A DNA stretch of 64,000 bases, from positions 124,001-188,000 of the forward strand of contig CANGTQ010000001.1 of assembly GCA_947456955.1 (NCBI GenBank). Direction: 5' to 3'. Position 1 is the first letter of the stretch. Each line of letters opens with the position of its first letter. Positions 36,585 through 45,608 of this stretch are shown here, piece after piece. The notes under the pieces were generated by a model. The model saw only the letters and a program-made list of their open reading frames with translations. It made no database searches and was not told the DNA's origin. The position numbers were made by a program, and so were the translations under genes. The stretch is from Flavobacteriaceae bacterium. GTDB taxonomy: Bacteria; Bacteroidota; Bacteroidia; Flavobacteriales; Flavobacteriaceae.

Positions 36585-37067
36585 ATGTACGTTCCTTTTG
36601 AAAATTTACCAGAAGATTCCAAAATTTGGATTTACCAATCCAATCGCAAATTTTCAGATGATGAAATGACTGAAATAGAAAATGATTTAAAATCATTTAT
36701 CGAAAATTGGTCAGCACACGGAACTGGTTTGGAAGCTTCTTATCTATTAAAATACAATCGTTTTATCATTCTTGCTGTCAATCAAGAAGTACAACAGGCA
36801 ACGGGCTGTTCTATAGATTCATCGGTGGCTTTTATTCAAAAGTTGGAACAAAAATATCAGGTTGATTTGTTAGACAAAATGAATGTGACCTTTAAAAACG
36901 GTGAACACATTGCTCATAAATCATTAATCGATTTTAAACGAATGGCTAAAGAAAAAGCAGTAACTGCCAATACTATTGTTTTTAATAATTTGGTGAATAG
37001 CATCGAAGAATTCAACGAAAACTGGGAAGTTCCTGCTGGTGAAAGTTGGCATAGTCGTTTCTTTTAA
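36585..37067 (+). CDS. Conserved hypothetical protein (not an ABC ATPase)
   Basis: This 160-residue soluble protein starts MYVPFENLPEDSKIWIYQSNR and contains FIENWSAHGTGLEASYLLKYNR and ATGCSIDSSVAFIQKLEQKY. Relatives in flavobacteria often carry the name ABC transporter ATPase, but there is no Walker A, Walker B or LSGGQ motif here, so that name is unsupported. The Asp/Cys/Ser motif (GCSIDSS) is the most conserved-looking part. It lies 27 bases after the CCG-domain gene and 10 bases before the GH3 fusion gene, so it is in the same transcript. The function is unknown. Confidence 0.82.
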   Translation: MYVPFENLPEDSKIWIYQSNRKFSDDEMTEIENDLKSFIENWSAHGTGLEASYLLKYNRFIILAVNQEVQQATGCSIDSSVAFIQKLEQKYQVDLLDKMNVTFKNGEHIAHKSLIDFKRMAKEKAVTANTIVFNNLVNSIEEFNENWEVPAGESWHSRFF

Positions 37068-37077
37068 TCCATATTAC

Positions 37078-40000
37078 ATGAAAAGGCTTTTATTCAGAAT
37101 AGGATTATTCACGGCATTGCTATTTTTGGTTACTAATTGTTCGTCAACCAAAAATAAGCCAACGAATGTGGCCTTTCCAAAAACTGATTTAGATTTAGAC
37201 GAAGAAGTTTACATTCCACATTTAAAATCCGACCGTAAAAACTTTTTTCCAGAAACTTTAGCCGAAACACGTTGGGTAGATAGTCTTTATAATCAAATGA
37301 CCTTTAATGAAAAAGTGGGGCAATTATTTATGGTTGCGGCTTATTCTAACAAAGATACTATTCATACAAAAGCTATTGAAAAACTAGTTTGTGATTATAA
37401 TATTGGAGGTCTAATCTTTTTTCAAGGTGGACCAATGCGTCAAGCTCGTTTGACTAATAATTATCAAGCTTTATCAAAAGTGCCATTATTTATTGGAATT
37501 GATGCCGAATGGGGATTGAATATGCGAATCGATTCTACTTTTCGTTATCCTTTTAACATGACTTTGGGAGCCATTAAAGATTTAAAATTGGTCGAAAAAG
37601 TTGGGACCAGCATGGCAAAAGAAAGTAAAAGAATGGGAGTTCATTTTAATTTCGCTCCTGTTTTAGATATCAATACCAATCCGAAAAATCCAATTATAGG
37701 TTATCGTTCTTTTGGTGAAAATAAAGTTAGTGTTACAGAACACGCTATTGCCTTAATGAATGGTGCACAAGCTCAGGGCATTTTCTCTACGGGAAAACAT
37801 TTTCCCGGACATGGTGATACTGCAACCGATTCGCATAGCACATTGCCGGTAGTAAATGCTTCTTTGGAACATATTGAAAAGATAGAGTTGTATCCCTACA
37901 AACGTATGTTTGACGAAGGTTTGGTTTCGGTAATGGTAGCTCATTTGAATGTGCCAAGTTTGGAACCACGTGAAGGTTACCCAACTTCTGTATCTTATAA
38001 TGTTGTAACAAATTTGCTCAAAAGTGAGTTAGGATTTGATGGATTGATTTTTACGGATGCATTGAACATGAAAGGGGCAAGTAATTTCAGAGCTCCAGGA
38101 GATATCGATTTGGAAGCTTTTATGGCGGGTAATGACATTCTCCTTTTTGCAGAAAATGTACCGCTTGCTGTAGAAAAAATATGTGTTGCTTATCAAGACG
38201 GCCTTATTTCAGATGCAAGATTAGCAGAATCGGTAAAGAAGATTTTGCGCTATAAGTTCAAAGCAGGATTGAACAACTACAAACCTACCGAAGGCATCAA
38301 TTTGTATAATGATTTGAATCCGAAATCGAATGAAACGTTACAATATGAATTGTATGAAAACGCCGTTACTGTTGTAAAAAATGATGGAAATATTCTTCCG
38401 ATTAAAAATCTGAATCAGAAAATTGCCTATGTAAAATTAGGTGATGATACCAACAGTACTTTTGTTACTACTTTAAAGAAATATACTGATGTTACTGAAG
38501 TTTCAGAGACTAATATAGATACCTTAATGTCTAAATTGACCGATTATGAAACGGTAATTATTGGATATCACAAATCGGATAAATCCTGGTGGAAATCTCC
38601 CGAGTTAACTACGCTAGAGTTACAAGTAATTGATTCTATTGCCTCTAAAAAGAAAGTAATTATTGATTGTTTTGCCAAACCGTATTCATTATCAAGAATT
38701 GTGAATTTTAATGAAATACCGGGCGTAATTGTATCCTATCAAAATGGAAACATTGTACAGGAAGTTTCGGCTGAGATAATTTTTGGTGCCATTGGCGCGA
38801 AAGGATTACTTCCGGTTTCTATCAACAGCACCTTAAAAGCAGGTGACGGAATCACCACTCAAAAACTCAACCGATTGGGTTTTGCCACGCCGGAAATTGT
38901 AGGTATGAGTTCAGAGAAACTCAAGCAGATTGATTCGTATGCCCAAAAAGCTATTGACGGTAAAATGGCTCCAGGTATGCAGATTTTGGTAGCTAGAAAA
39001 GGAAAAGTTATCTATCAAAAATCATTTGGAAAACAAACGTATGATGGCGATGTTAAAGTTAAGAATAGCGATTTATATGATGTAGCTTCATTAACTAAAA
39101 TAGTAGCGACTTTGCCAAGTATAATGAAGGTATATGACCAAAAGAAAGTGACATTTGAAACTACTTTAGAAGATATGTTGCCAATATTTAAAGGCTCTAA
39201 CAAGCAGAAAATTACATTTAAAGAATTGTTGTCGCACTATGGTAGAATGCAAGCATGGATACCATTTTACAAAGCTACTTTAGATTCGGCAAAAATGCCT
39301 ATGGAGAAATACTATCGTAAAATATATAGCGAAGGATTTACCAAACGCGTTTCTGATAGTTTGTATTTGAGAGATGATTATCATGACACAATAATGAAAC
39401 GAATAATCGAAAGTCCACTTATCGATAAAAAAGAATACCGCTACAGCGATTTTACCTTTATTATTTTGAAACAATATTTGGAGAAAGTTATGGGTAGGCA
39501 TTTGGATGAATTGGTAACCAATAATTTCTACAAAACACTTGGAATGAATAATACACTTTATAATCCTTTAAAAAAGTTTGATAAAAGTATGATTGCTCCG
39601 ACCGAAATAGATACTTATTTCCGCCATGATACCATTCAGGGATATGTACACGATATGGAAGCAGCTATGGAAGCTGGAGTAGGTGGGCATGCAGGTATTT
39701 TTTCCAATGCTATGGATATTGCCAAGATAATGCAACTGTATTTGCAAAAAGGCAACTATGGCGGACAGCAATATTTTTCACAAGCTACGTTTAACGATTT
39801 TAATACGTGTTGGTTTTGTGCTGAAGGAAATCGTCGCGGACTAGGATTTGACAAGCCACAAATAAGTGGAGGTGGACCAACTTGTGGTTGTGTTTCGATG
39901 TCAAGTTTTGGTCATACTGGTTTTACGGGAACTATAGCTTGGGCTGACCCGGAAACAGATATTGTTTATGTTTTCTTATCCAACAGAACGTATCCAGATT

Positions 40001-40095
40001 CTAATTTGCCAAATAAACTTTCAAAGGAAAACATCCGAGAAGACATTCAGAAAGTGATTCAGGATGCGATTCAGGATGCGATTATAGAGAAGTAA
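37078..40095 (+). CDS. Lipoprotein: GH3 beta-N-acetylglucosaminidase fused to serine beta-lactamase-like domain
   Basis: With ATG 37078 the protein has 1005 residues and a lipoprotein signal (Cys21, LVTNCSS). About residues 55-570 form a GH3 unit: KHFPGHGDTATDSHSTLPVV (about 240-259) is the NagZ-type His/Asp loop, and FTDALNMKG (about 325-333) carries the nucleophile Asp. About 620-1005 form a class C beta-lactamase/penicillin-binding-type domain with SLTK (Ser671 region), a YSD motif and GHTG (about 944). The fusion suggests peptidoglycan recycling or remodelling in the periplasm, with a glycosidase and a peptidase or esterase in one chain. A start 13 codons earlier would lie inside the previous gene. 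Confidence 0.9.
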   Translation: MKRLLFRIGLFTALLFLVTNCSSTKNKPTNVAFPKTDLDLDEEVYIPHLKSDRKNFFPETLAETRWVDSLYNQMTFNEKVGQLFMVAAYSNKDTIHTKAIEKLVCDYNIGGLIFFQGGPMRQARLTNNYQALSKVPLFIGIDAEWGLNMRIDSTFRYPFNMTLGAIKDLKLVEKVGTSMAKESKRMGVHFNFAPVLDINTNPKNPIIGYRSFGENKVSVTEHAIALMNGAQAQGIFSTGKHFPGHGDTATDSHSTLPVVNASLEHIEKIELYPYKRMFDEGLVSVMVAHLNVPSLEPREGYPTSVSYNVVTNLLKSELGFDGLIFTDALNMKGASNFRAPGDIDLEAFMAGNDILLFAENVPLAVEKICVAYQDGLISDARLAESVKKILRYKFKAGLNNYKPTEGINLYNDLNPKSNETLQYELYENAVTVVKNDGNILPIKNLNQKIAYVKLGDDTNSTFVTTLKKYTDVTEVSETNIDTLMSKLTDYETVIIGYHKSDKSWWKSPELTTLELQVIDSIASKKKVIIDCFAKPYSLSRIVNFNEIPGVIVSYQNGNIVQEVSAEIIFGAIGAKGLLPVSINSTLKAGDGITTQKLNRLGFATPEIVGMSSEKLKQIDSYAQKAIDGKMAPGMQILVARKGKVIYQKSFGKQTYDGDVKVKNSDLYDVASLTKIVATLPSIMKVYDQKKVTFETTLEDMLPIFKGSNKQKITFKELLSHYGRMQAWIPFYKATLDSAKMPMEKYYRKIYSEGFTKRVSDSLYLRDDYHDTIMKRIIESPLIDKKEYRYSDFTFIILKQYLEKVMGRHLDELVTNNFYKTLGMNNTLYNPLKKFDKSMIAPTEIDTYFRHDTIQGYVHDMEAAMEAGVGGHAGIFSNAMDIAKIMQLYLQKGNYGGQQYFSQATFNDFNTCWFCAEGNRRGLGFDKPQISGGGPTCGCVSMSSFGHTGFTGTIAWADPETDIVYVFLSNRTYPDSNLPNKLSKENIREDIQKVIQDAIQDAIIEK

Positions 40096-40096
40096 A

Positions 40097-40771
40097 TTAA
40101 TCGTCTTTATAATCAGTATTGGATGATTGTTTTTTGGTTTTGGCAGATTTTTCTTTTTGATTGTTGAACTTTATATCACTAATTTTTTTGTCCATATAAT
40201 ATAGTTCATAATCTAGCTCTTTATATTTTTCGAAAATTGCAAAATATAATTCGGCGGTAAAGTCTTCGTATTCTGTTTCGCCAAAATAGATAACACTCAG
40301 AATTGGTTTTTCAGTAGTTCCAAAATTTATAGGAATTTCAAGATTAGTATAACCTTCTTTATCGAACAAGTCAAAGTAGTCAATGACAGCCTTATCAAAT
40401 GAAGGCAAACCATACCAATCCATTTTTTTTCCTTTCTCATTAAACAATTCGGTTTTTGTATATGGAATTAATTCAGGTTCTCCGATAAAAGCTTCGTATC
40501 CTTTATAATCCGCCAAACGGTATCGAATTTTATTGACATTGTCAACAAGAGAAAAACCACTTAATTTAGCTTTATTATTCGGAGTTGATGAAATTTTAGT
40601 TTTGATCATAACTTTCTTTAACTCATCATTTGTAATCTTTAATTGTCTTATTCCAAATACACTAACATTATCGACCAACTTCGACTTTACAATTTGAATT
40701 TTAATTTCTTCATTTTTTACTTGAGCAATACTGTTCAGCGTAAATAAGATAAAAAGGATTACTTTTTTCAT
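40097..40771 (-). CDS. Hypothetical secreted protein
   Basis: This 224-residue protein has a signal-like N-terminus (MKKVILFILFTLNSIAQ). The mature part is mostly beta and charged, with YRLADYKGYEAFIGEPEL, MDWYGLPSFDKAVIDYFDLFDKEG and a Lys/Ser-rich C-terminal tail (EKSAKTKKQSSNTDYKDD). I do not recognise a family. It lies tail-to-tail with the GH3 fusion gene, with two bases between the stops. It follows the serine-hydrolase gene on the minus strand by about 30 bases, so the two are probably cotranscribed. Confidence 0.75.
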   Translation of the reverse strand: MKKVILFILFTLNSIAQVKNEEIKIQIVKSKLVDNVSVFGIRQLKITNDELKKVMIKTKISSTPNNKAKLSGFSLVDNVNKIRYRLADYKGYEAFIGEPELIPYTKTELFNEKGKKMDWYGLPSFDKAVIDYFDLFDKEGYTNLEIPINFGTTEKPILSVIYFGETEYEDFTAELYFAIFEKYKELDYELYYMDKKISDIKFNNQKEKSAKTKKQSSNTDYKDD

Positions 40772-40802
40772 AGGTTATTTTGATTAATTTATTCAATCAA
40801 AT

Positions 40803-42002
40803 TCACTCTTCACCATCATCCAACTTAAATGGATAATCGCCAAAAAGCGCAGCTAGTTTTTTAGCTTGATAGGTTTTTTTAGTAAACTTATTCGACAACA
40901 CTATGATGGTAACTTTCTCTTTTCTTAAATTAATAAAACAGGAAGTGTTTCCATGCCACCAACCATTGTGGTAATAAAAAGGTTCGCCTTTTTCAAACTC
41001 AGTCATTCTGATGCCTAAACCATAATTACGAATTCCTTTGCTTTCATAACTATAGCCTTGATACATTTTTTTAATTAATTCAGAATTAAGGAAAAAAGGA
41101 GCATAGCGTGCTTTGTCAAATTTCAATAAATCTCTCGGAGTTGAATAGATGTTTTTATCTCCGTAAATTCCATCCAGATAATCAATACCAATTTCTACAT
41201 TATTTCCTTTATATGATGGTGCAATAATGTCACGGTCTTTCGCAATATCAAAAACAAAAGTATCAGTCATACCAAGTGGTGCAAAAATCATTTCTTTCAT
41301 CGCTTCAGGATATTTCAATCCGGTAACCTTTTCAATAATTAAAGCAAGTATTGCATAATTGGTATTGCAATAACCAAATCCGGTATCGGTTGGTCTTTCT
41401 AACGTAATTTCTTTTTCCACCATAACCTTTACGATGTCTTCATTGGTAAGGGTTTCTTTTTTATCCCAATTGCCATTTTCAAAAGTGAAATAGGCGTAAT
41501 TTCTCATTCCGCTTCGATGATTAAGCAGCGTTTGAATGGTCACATCAGGATAAGGGAAATTCTCGATAATGGTATTTACCTTTTGGTTTAGAGAAATCTT
41601 TTTGGTATCAACAAGCATCAATACTGCTGTAGAAGTCAACACTTTACTTACCGATGCGATATGAAGAGGCATTTCCTTAGTAATCATTTCTCCCGTTCTT
41701 TTATTAGCAAAACCCATATAGTTTTCATAAATGATTTGCCCATTTTTAGCTACTAAAAAAGCCACATTATCATTTTTTTCTGACCATGTTTTTTCAAAAA
41801 AACGACTTACGCCATATTTTTTATCATTGATAAATGCTGTAGATAGTTTTGGAAGTTCTTCTTGCAAAGGCATCATCACCGGTATACCATTTTTATTGAC
41901 CTTGACTACACCATCTTCAGTCTTTTCTTGTTTTGAACAAGAAACTGATAGTAAAAAAACAATTAATAATTGAATAGTATGTAGAGAAATTTTGGATGCC
42001 AT
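40803..42002 (-). CDS. Serine hydrolase of the beta-lactamase (class C/EstB) family, lipoprotein
   Basis: The preferred start is the ATG at 42002 (399 residues), which gives a lipoprotein signal with SVSC (Cys22). A longer reading from 42101 adds 33 unlikely residues. The three beta-lactamase motifs are SVSK (HIASVSKVLTST, catalytic Ser and Lys), YCN in FGYCNTNYAIL, and HNG in YYHNGWWHGNTSCF. Such proteins include D-aminopeptidases, esterases and penicillin-binding relatives, and most are not resistance enzymes. It lies close to another protein with the same domain type, the GH3 fusion. Confidence 0.88.
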   Translation of the reverse strand: MASKISLHTIQLLIVFLLSVSCSKQEKTEDGVVKVNKNGIPVMMPLQEELPKLSTAFINDKKYGVSRFFEKTWSEKNDNVAFLVAKNGQIIYENYMGFANKRTGEMITKEMPLHIASVSKVLTSTAVLMLVDTKKISLNQKVNTIIENFPYPDVTIQTLLNHRSGMRNYAYFTFENGNWDKKETLTNEDIVKVMVEKEITLERPTDTGFGYCNTNYAILALIIEKVTGLKYPEAMKEMIFAPLGMTDTFVFDIAKDRDIIAPSYKGNNVEIGIDYLDGIYGDKNIYSTPRDLLKFDKARYAPFFLNSELIKKMYQGYSYESKGIRNYGLGIRMTEFEKGEPFYYHNGWWHGNTSCFINLRKEKVTIIVLSNKFTKKTYQAKKLAALFGDYPFKLDDGEE

Positions 42003-42175
42003 TATTATAGTATTGAAAAGCAAATATAAATATTCATTAAAGTTATAAAATTTCTTTTTTAGAAAGCTATCAACAGGTTTTCCACAATCAAAATTATTCA
42101 ACTAAGAACTAATCAAAAGTATTTTATTAAAAAGCTTTGAAATCGATTTCGTTACTACTACTTTTGGCACCAAAA

Positions 42176-42183
42176 TAAATTTG
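42176..42183 (+). promoter_or_regulatory. -7 promoter box (TAAATTTG) only 4 bases before a start codon
   Basis: TAAATTTG is an exact TAnnTTTG match that ends four bases before the ATG at 42188. If it is used, transcription would begin at or next to the start codon and the mRNA would be leaderless or nearly so. Confidence 0.5.
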
Positions 42184-42187
42184 CCTT

Positions 42188-43405
42188 ATGCAATTTGGAA
42201 TTATAAAAGAAAGAAAAAATCCACCCGATAGAAGAGTAGTTTTTTCACCTGAAGAGTTGGTTCGATTACAAAAAGAATATCCTGAAGCCACAATAAAAGT
42301 TGAAAGTTCAGACATCAGAGTTTTTAATGATGAAGCTTATAAAAGTTTAGGTATTGAAGTAGCTGATGATATTTCGGATTGCGACGTTTTCTTTGGTGTA
42401 AAAGAAATACCGGTTGATTATTTAATACCAAATAAAAAGTATTTTTTCTTTTCACATACGATAAAAAAACAAGTACATAACAGAAAATTGTTGCAAGCTG
42501 TTTTAGAAAAGAACATCGAATTATATGATCATGAAACTATCGTTGATGCAAATAACAGACGTTTGATTGGTTTTGGTCGCTATGCAGGAATTGTGGGTGC
42601 GTATAATGGTTTTAGAGCTTTTGGAATTAAATATGATTTATTTACTATTCCAAAAGCAGAAACTTTACAAAGTAAAGAAGATTTGATTACTCGATTAAAA
42701 AGACAAACATTGCCAAATATAAAAATCGTTTTAACGGGTCACGGTAAAGTGGGAATGGGTGCCAAAGAAATCTTGGATGGGATGAAAGTAAAACAAGTTT
42801 CAACTGACGATTTCTTAAATAAAATATATACCCAGCCTGTCTACACTCAAATTGATGTTTTGGATTATAACAAAAGAATAGACGGAACTAAGGCTGAAAA
42901 TAATCATGATTTCTACAAAAAACCAAAAGATTATACTTCCAATTTTGAACGTTTTACTAAAGTAGCAGACATTTTCATAGCTGGGCATTTTCATGGCAAC
43001 GAATCGCCGGATATCCTGACACGTGATATGCTTAAAGCACCTGATTGTAAAATAAAAGTAGTAGCCGACATTTCGTGTGATGTTGATGGTCCTATCGCTT
43101 GTACCTTAAAAGCTTCAACTATTGCAGAGCCATTTTTTGGTTATTTGCCAAGTGAAAACAAAGAAGTTCCCTATACACATCCGGGCTCAATAATGGTTAT
43201 GTCGGTTGATAATTTGCCTTGTGAATTGCCAAAAGACGCTAGTGAAGGTTTTGGAGAAATGTTTATGAAACATGTCATTCCTGCTTTTTTTAATGGAGAT
43301 AAAGACGGAATTCTAGCAAGAGCCAAAATCACCGAAAACGGGAAATTAACAGAACGATTTGCCTATCTTCAGGATTATGTTGATGGTGATACGGGTCAAA
43401 ATTAA
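42188..43405 (+). CDS. NAD(P)-dependent oxidoreductase, saccharopine/alanine dehydrogenase type
   Basis: This 405-residue protein is of the alanine dehydrogenase and LYS1-like saccharopine dehydrogenase fold. The N-terminus FGIIKERKNPPDRRVVFSPEEL matches the family start and fixes the ATG. DCDVFFGVKEIPVDYL, YFFFSHTIKKQ, NRRLIGFGRYAGIVGAYNGFRAFG and the nucleotide-binding loop VLTGHGKVGMGAKEIL follow in order. The C-terminal half has VADISCDVDGPIACTLKAST. It may act on lysine or another amino acid. Substrate is not decidable here. A -7 box almost touches the start codon, and a strong hairpin terminator follows the gene. Confidence 0.86.
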   Translation: MQFGIIKERKNPPDRRVVFSPEELVRLQKEYPEATIKVESSDIRVFNDEAYKSLGIEVADDISDCDVFFGVKEIPVDYLIPNKKYFFFSHTIKKQVHNRKLLQAVLEKNIELYDHETIVDANNRRLIGFGRYAGIVGAYNGFRAFGIKYDLFTIPKAETLQSKEDLITRLKRQTLPNIKIVLTGHGKVGMGAKEILDGMKVKQVSTDDFLNKIYTQPVYTQIDVLDYNKRIDGTKAENNHDFYKKPKDYTSNFERFTKVADIFIAGHFHGNESPDILTRDMLKAPDCKIKVVADISCDVDGPIACTLKASTIAEPFFGYLPSENKEVPYTHPGSIMVMSVDNLPCELPKDASEGFGEMFMKHVIPAFFNGDKDGILARAKITENGKLTERFAYLQDYVDGDTGQN

Positions 43406-43430
43406 TTGCCTTTTTAAAGTTAATAACTAT

Positions 43431-43459
43431 ATAAAATCTCATTTTTTTTGAGATTTTAT
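43431..43459 (+). terminator. Strong 11-bp hairpin terminator
   Basis: ATAAAATCTCA (43431-43441) pairs perfectly with TGAGATTTTAT (43449-43459) across a T loop. Followed by ATTTTT. It ends the oxidoreductase gene before the GH97 gene. Confidence 0.75.
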
Positions 43460-43499
43460 ATTTTTAAAAAGTTATTATATTTAGACAAAATTATTTTCA

Positions 43500-45593
43500 A
43501 TGAAAAGATTCATCTGTATTGGTTTGCTCTTTTTAGGAATTGAGGTTCGATCTCAAATTGAACAATCACCTTCCAAAGAAATTACACTCAACTTCTCTTT
43601 ATCTGAAAATGGAAAACCAATTTATAATGTTTTCTATAAAAATAAGCCGGTAGTATTGCAAAGTAACTTGGGTATTAAACTAAAAGCTGATGGCGATTTA
43701 ACTTCTAATTTTCGCATAGACAGCATAGGTCATAAGAAAGTAAACGAAACCTGGCAGCCAGTTTTGGGTGAACAGTCCAACATCAAAAATAATTACAATG
43801 AAATGATTGTTGCTTTATCACAGTCGTCTTCAAATAAAAAGATAAATATCATTTTCAGAGTGTTTAACGAAGGAATTTCTTTTCGTTATGAGTTTCCTAA
43901 ACAAGACAAGCTAAACTACTTTATCATTTCGGATGAACTGTCAGAATTTAACTTAACGGGTAACCATAAAGTTTTTTGGCTTCCGGGCGATTTTGACACG
44001 AACGAATATAATTATGAAGAAACCTTATTTTCAGATATTAATACCGATAAAGTTGACCTGAATAACGGAATCGGTTTCAAAGCCATTACTAAAAAACATG
44101 CAGTTCAAACCCCATTGATGATGAAAGCTATCGATGGCGTTTATCTTAATATTTTTGAAGCAGCGGTGGTAAATTATCCAATAATGCAACTCGATGTTGA
44201 TGTTCAGAATTATAAATTAAAATCAAGTTTGGCGCCAAATGCACTGGGAGATAAAGCCTATTTGCTAACACCATGTGTTTCGCCTTGGCGAACTATTATG
44301 ATAAGTGATGATGCTCGCGATATTGTAAGTTCAAAAATGATTTTAAACCTGAATGAACCTTCAAAAATTGAAGATACTTCTTGGATAAAACCAATGAAAT
44401 ATGTCGGTATTTGGTGGGAAATGCACATTGGGAAGTCTACTTGGGATTATGCAGGATCGCAAAATGCTCAAAACAACGGTGAATTAAAACCAACAGGAAA
44501 ACATGGTGCAACAACAGCCAATACCAAACGTTATATTGATTTTGCTGCAAAGCATGGTTTTGATGGTGTTTTGGTTGAAGGTTGGAATGTAGGATGGGAA
44601 GACTGGTTCGGCAATTGGAAAGAAAATGTTTTTGATTTCACCACACCTTATCCCGATTTTAATTTGAAGGAAGTAAATGATTATGCCAAATCAAAAGGTA
44701 TAAAAATGATTATGCATCATGAAACTTCTGGTTCTGTGGCAAATTATGAAAGACATTTGGACAGGGCTTTGAACTTGATGAAAGAGTATGGCTATACCGC
44801 TGCTAAGACAGGTTATGTTGGTAAAATTATTCCTCGTGGTGAATTCCATGACGGACAAACTATGGTGAATCATTACAATTTTGTTGCAAAACGATTTGCT
44901 GATTATAAAATGATGGTGAACTCTCATGAGAGTTCACGACCAACAGGTTACAGTAGAACCTATCCCAATTATATTTGTGCCGAAGCGGCTCGAGGAACTG
45001 AGTTTAATGCATGGAGTATTGGAAATACAGTAAATCATGAAACCATTTTACCTTTTACTCGTTTACTTGGAGGACCAATGGATTATACTCCAGGTATTTT
45101 TGAAATTAAGATGAGCGCTTATGATAAATCAAAAAAGGAGCAGCTTCATTCTACTTTAGCTAAGCAATTAGCTTTATATGTAACGATGTATTCTCCTTTG
45201 CAAATGGCAGCTGATTTACCTGAAAATTATGAGCAACATTTAGATGCTTTTCAGTTTATAAAAGACGTTCCTGTGGATTGGCAAGAAAGCAAGTATCTTG
45301 AAGCTGAACCCGGAGATTATTTAACTGTAGTTCGCAAAGACAAACACTCTGAAAACTGGTTTTTAGGATCCATCACAGATGAGAATACAAGAAAAACAGA
45401 AATATTATTGGATTTTCTTACACCTAAAAAAGAATACCAAGCTATTATTTATCAAGATGGTACTGATGCCGATTGGCAAAATAATCCAAAATCATATACT
45501 ATAAAAACGATGCGAGTCACTTCGAAGTCAAAAATTAAATTACATTTGGCTAAAGGTGGCGGAACAGCTATTTCTTTTAAACCAATCAATTAA
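43500..45593 (+). CDS. susB: GH97 alpha-glucosidase, SusB-type
   Basis: This 697-residue periplasmic enzyme removes glucose from alpha-glucans and maltooligosaccharides. It has a signal peptide (MKRFICIGLLFLGIEVRS). The sequence follows the inverting SusB branch of GH97. Glu408 (IMMHHET-like, here MIMHHETSG), Glu477 (VNSHESSRPTG) and Glu501 (EAARGTEFNAW) have the same spacing as Glu439, Glu508 and Glu532 of Bacteroides SusB, as I recall them. Also present are GGPMDYTPGIFE and MYSPLQMAADLPENYE. The MFS gene follows after 15 bases. No SusC/SusD pair or amylase is nearby, so the substrate probably arrives as short oligosaccharides. Confidence 0.93.
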   Translation: MKRFICIGLLFLGIEVRSQIEQSPSKEITLNFSLSENGKPIYNVFYKNKPVVLQSNLGIKLKADGDLTSNFRIDSIGHKKVNETWQPVLGEQSNIKNNYNEMIVALSQSSSNKKINIIFRVFNEGISFRYEFPKQDKLNYFIISDELSEFNLTGNHKVFWLPGDFDTNEYNYEETLFSDINTDKVDLNNGIGFKAITKKHAVQTPLMMKAIDGVYLNIFEAAVVNYPIMQLDVDVQNYKLKSSLAPNALGDKAYLLTPCVSPWRTIMISDDARDIVSSKMILNLNEPSKIEDTSWIKPMKYVGIWWEMHIGKSTWDYAGSQNAQNNGELKPTGKHGATTANTKRYIDFAAKHGFDGVLVEGWNVGWEDWFGNWKENVFDFTTPYPDFNLKEVNDYAKSKGIKMIMHHETSGSVANYERHLDRALNLMKEYGYTAAKTGYVGKIIPRGEFHDGQTMVNHYNFVAKRFADYKMMVNSHESSRPTGYSRTYPNYICAEAARGTEFNAWSIGNTVNHETILPFTRLLGGPMDYTPGIFEIKMSAYDKSKKEQLHSTLAKQLALYVTMYSPLQMAADLPENYEQHLDAFQFIKDVPVDWQESKYLEAEPGDYLTVVRKDKHSENWFLGSITDENTRKTEILLDFLTPKKEYQAIIYQDGTDADWQNNPKSYTIKTMRVTSKSKIKLHLAKGGGTAISFKPIN

Positions 45594-45608
45594 ACCAATT
45601 TCATTATT

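Noticed and set aside
42003..42101. Extended start of the serine hydrolase
   Set aside because: The extra 33 residues precede and spoil a normal lipoprotein signal that starts at 42002.
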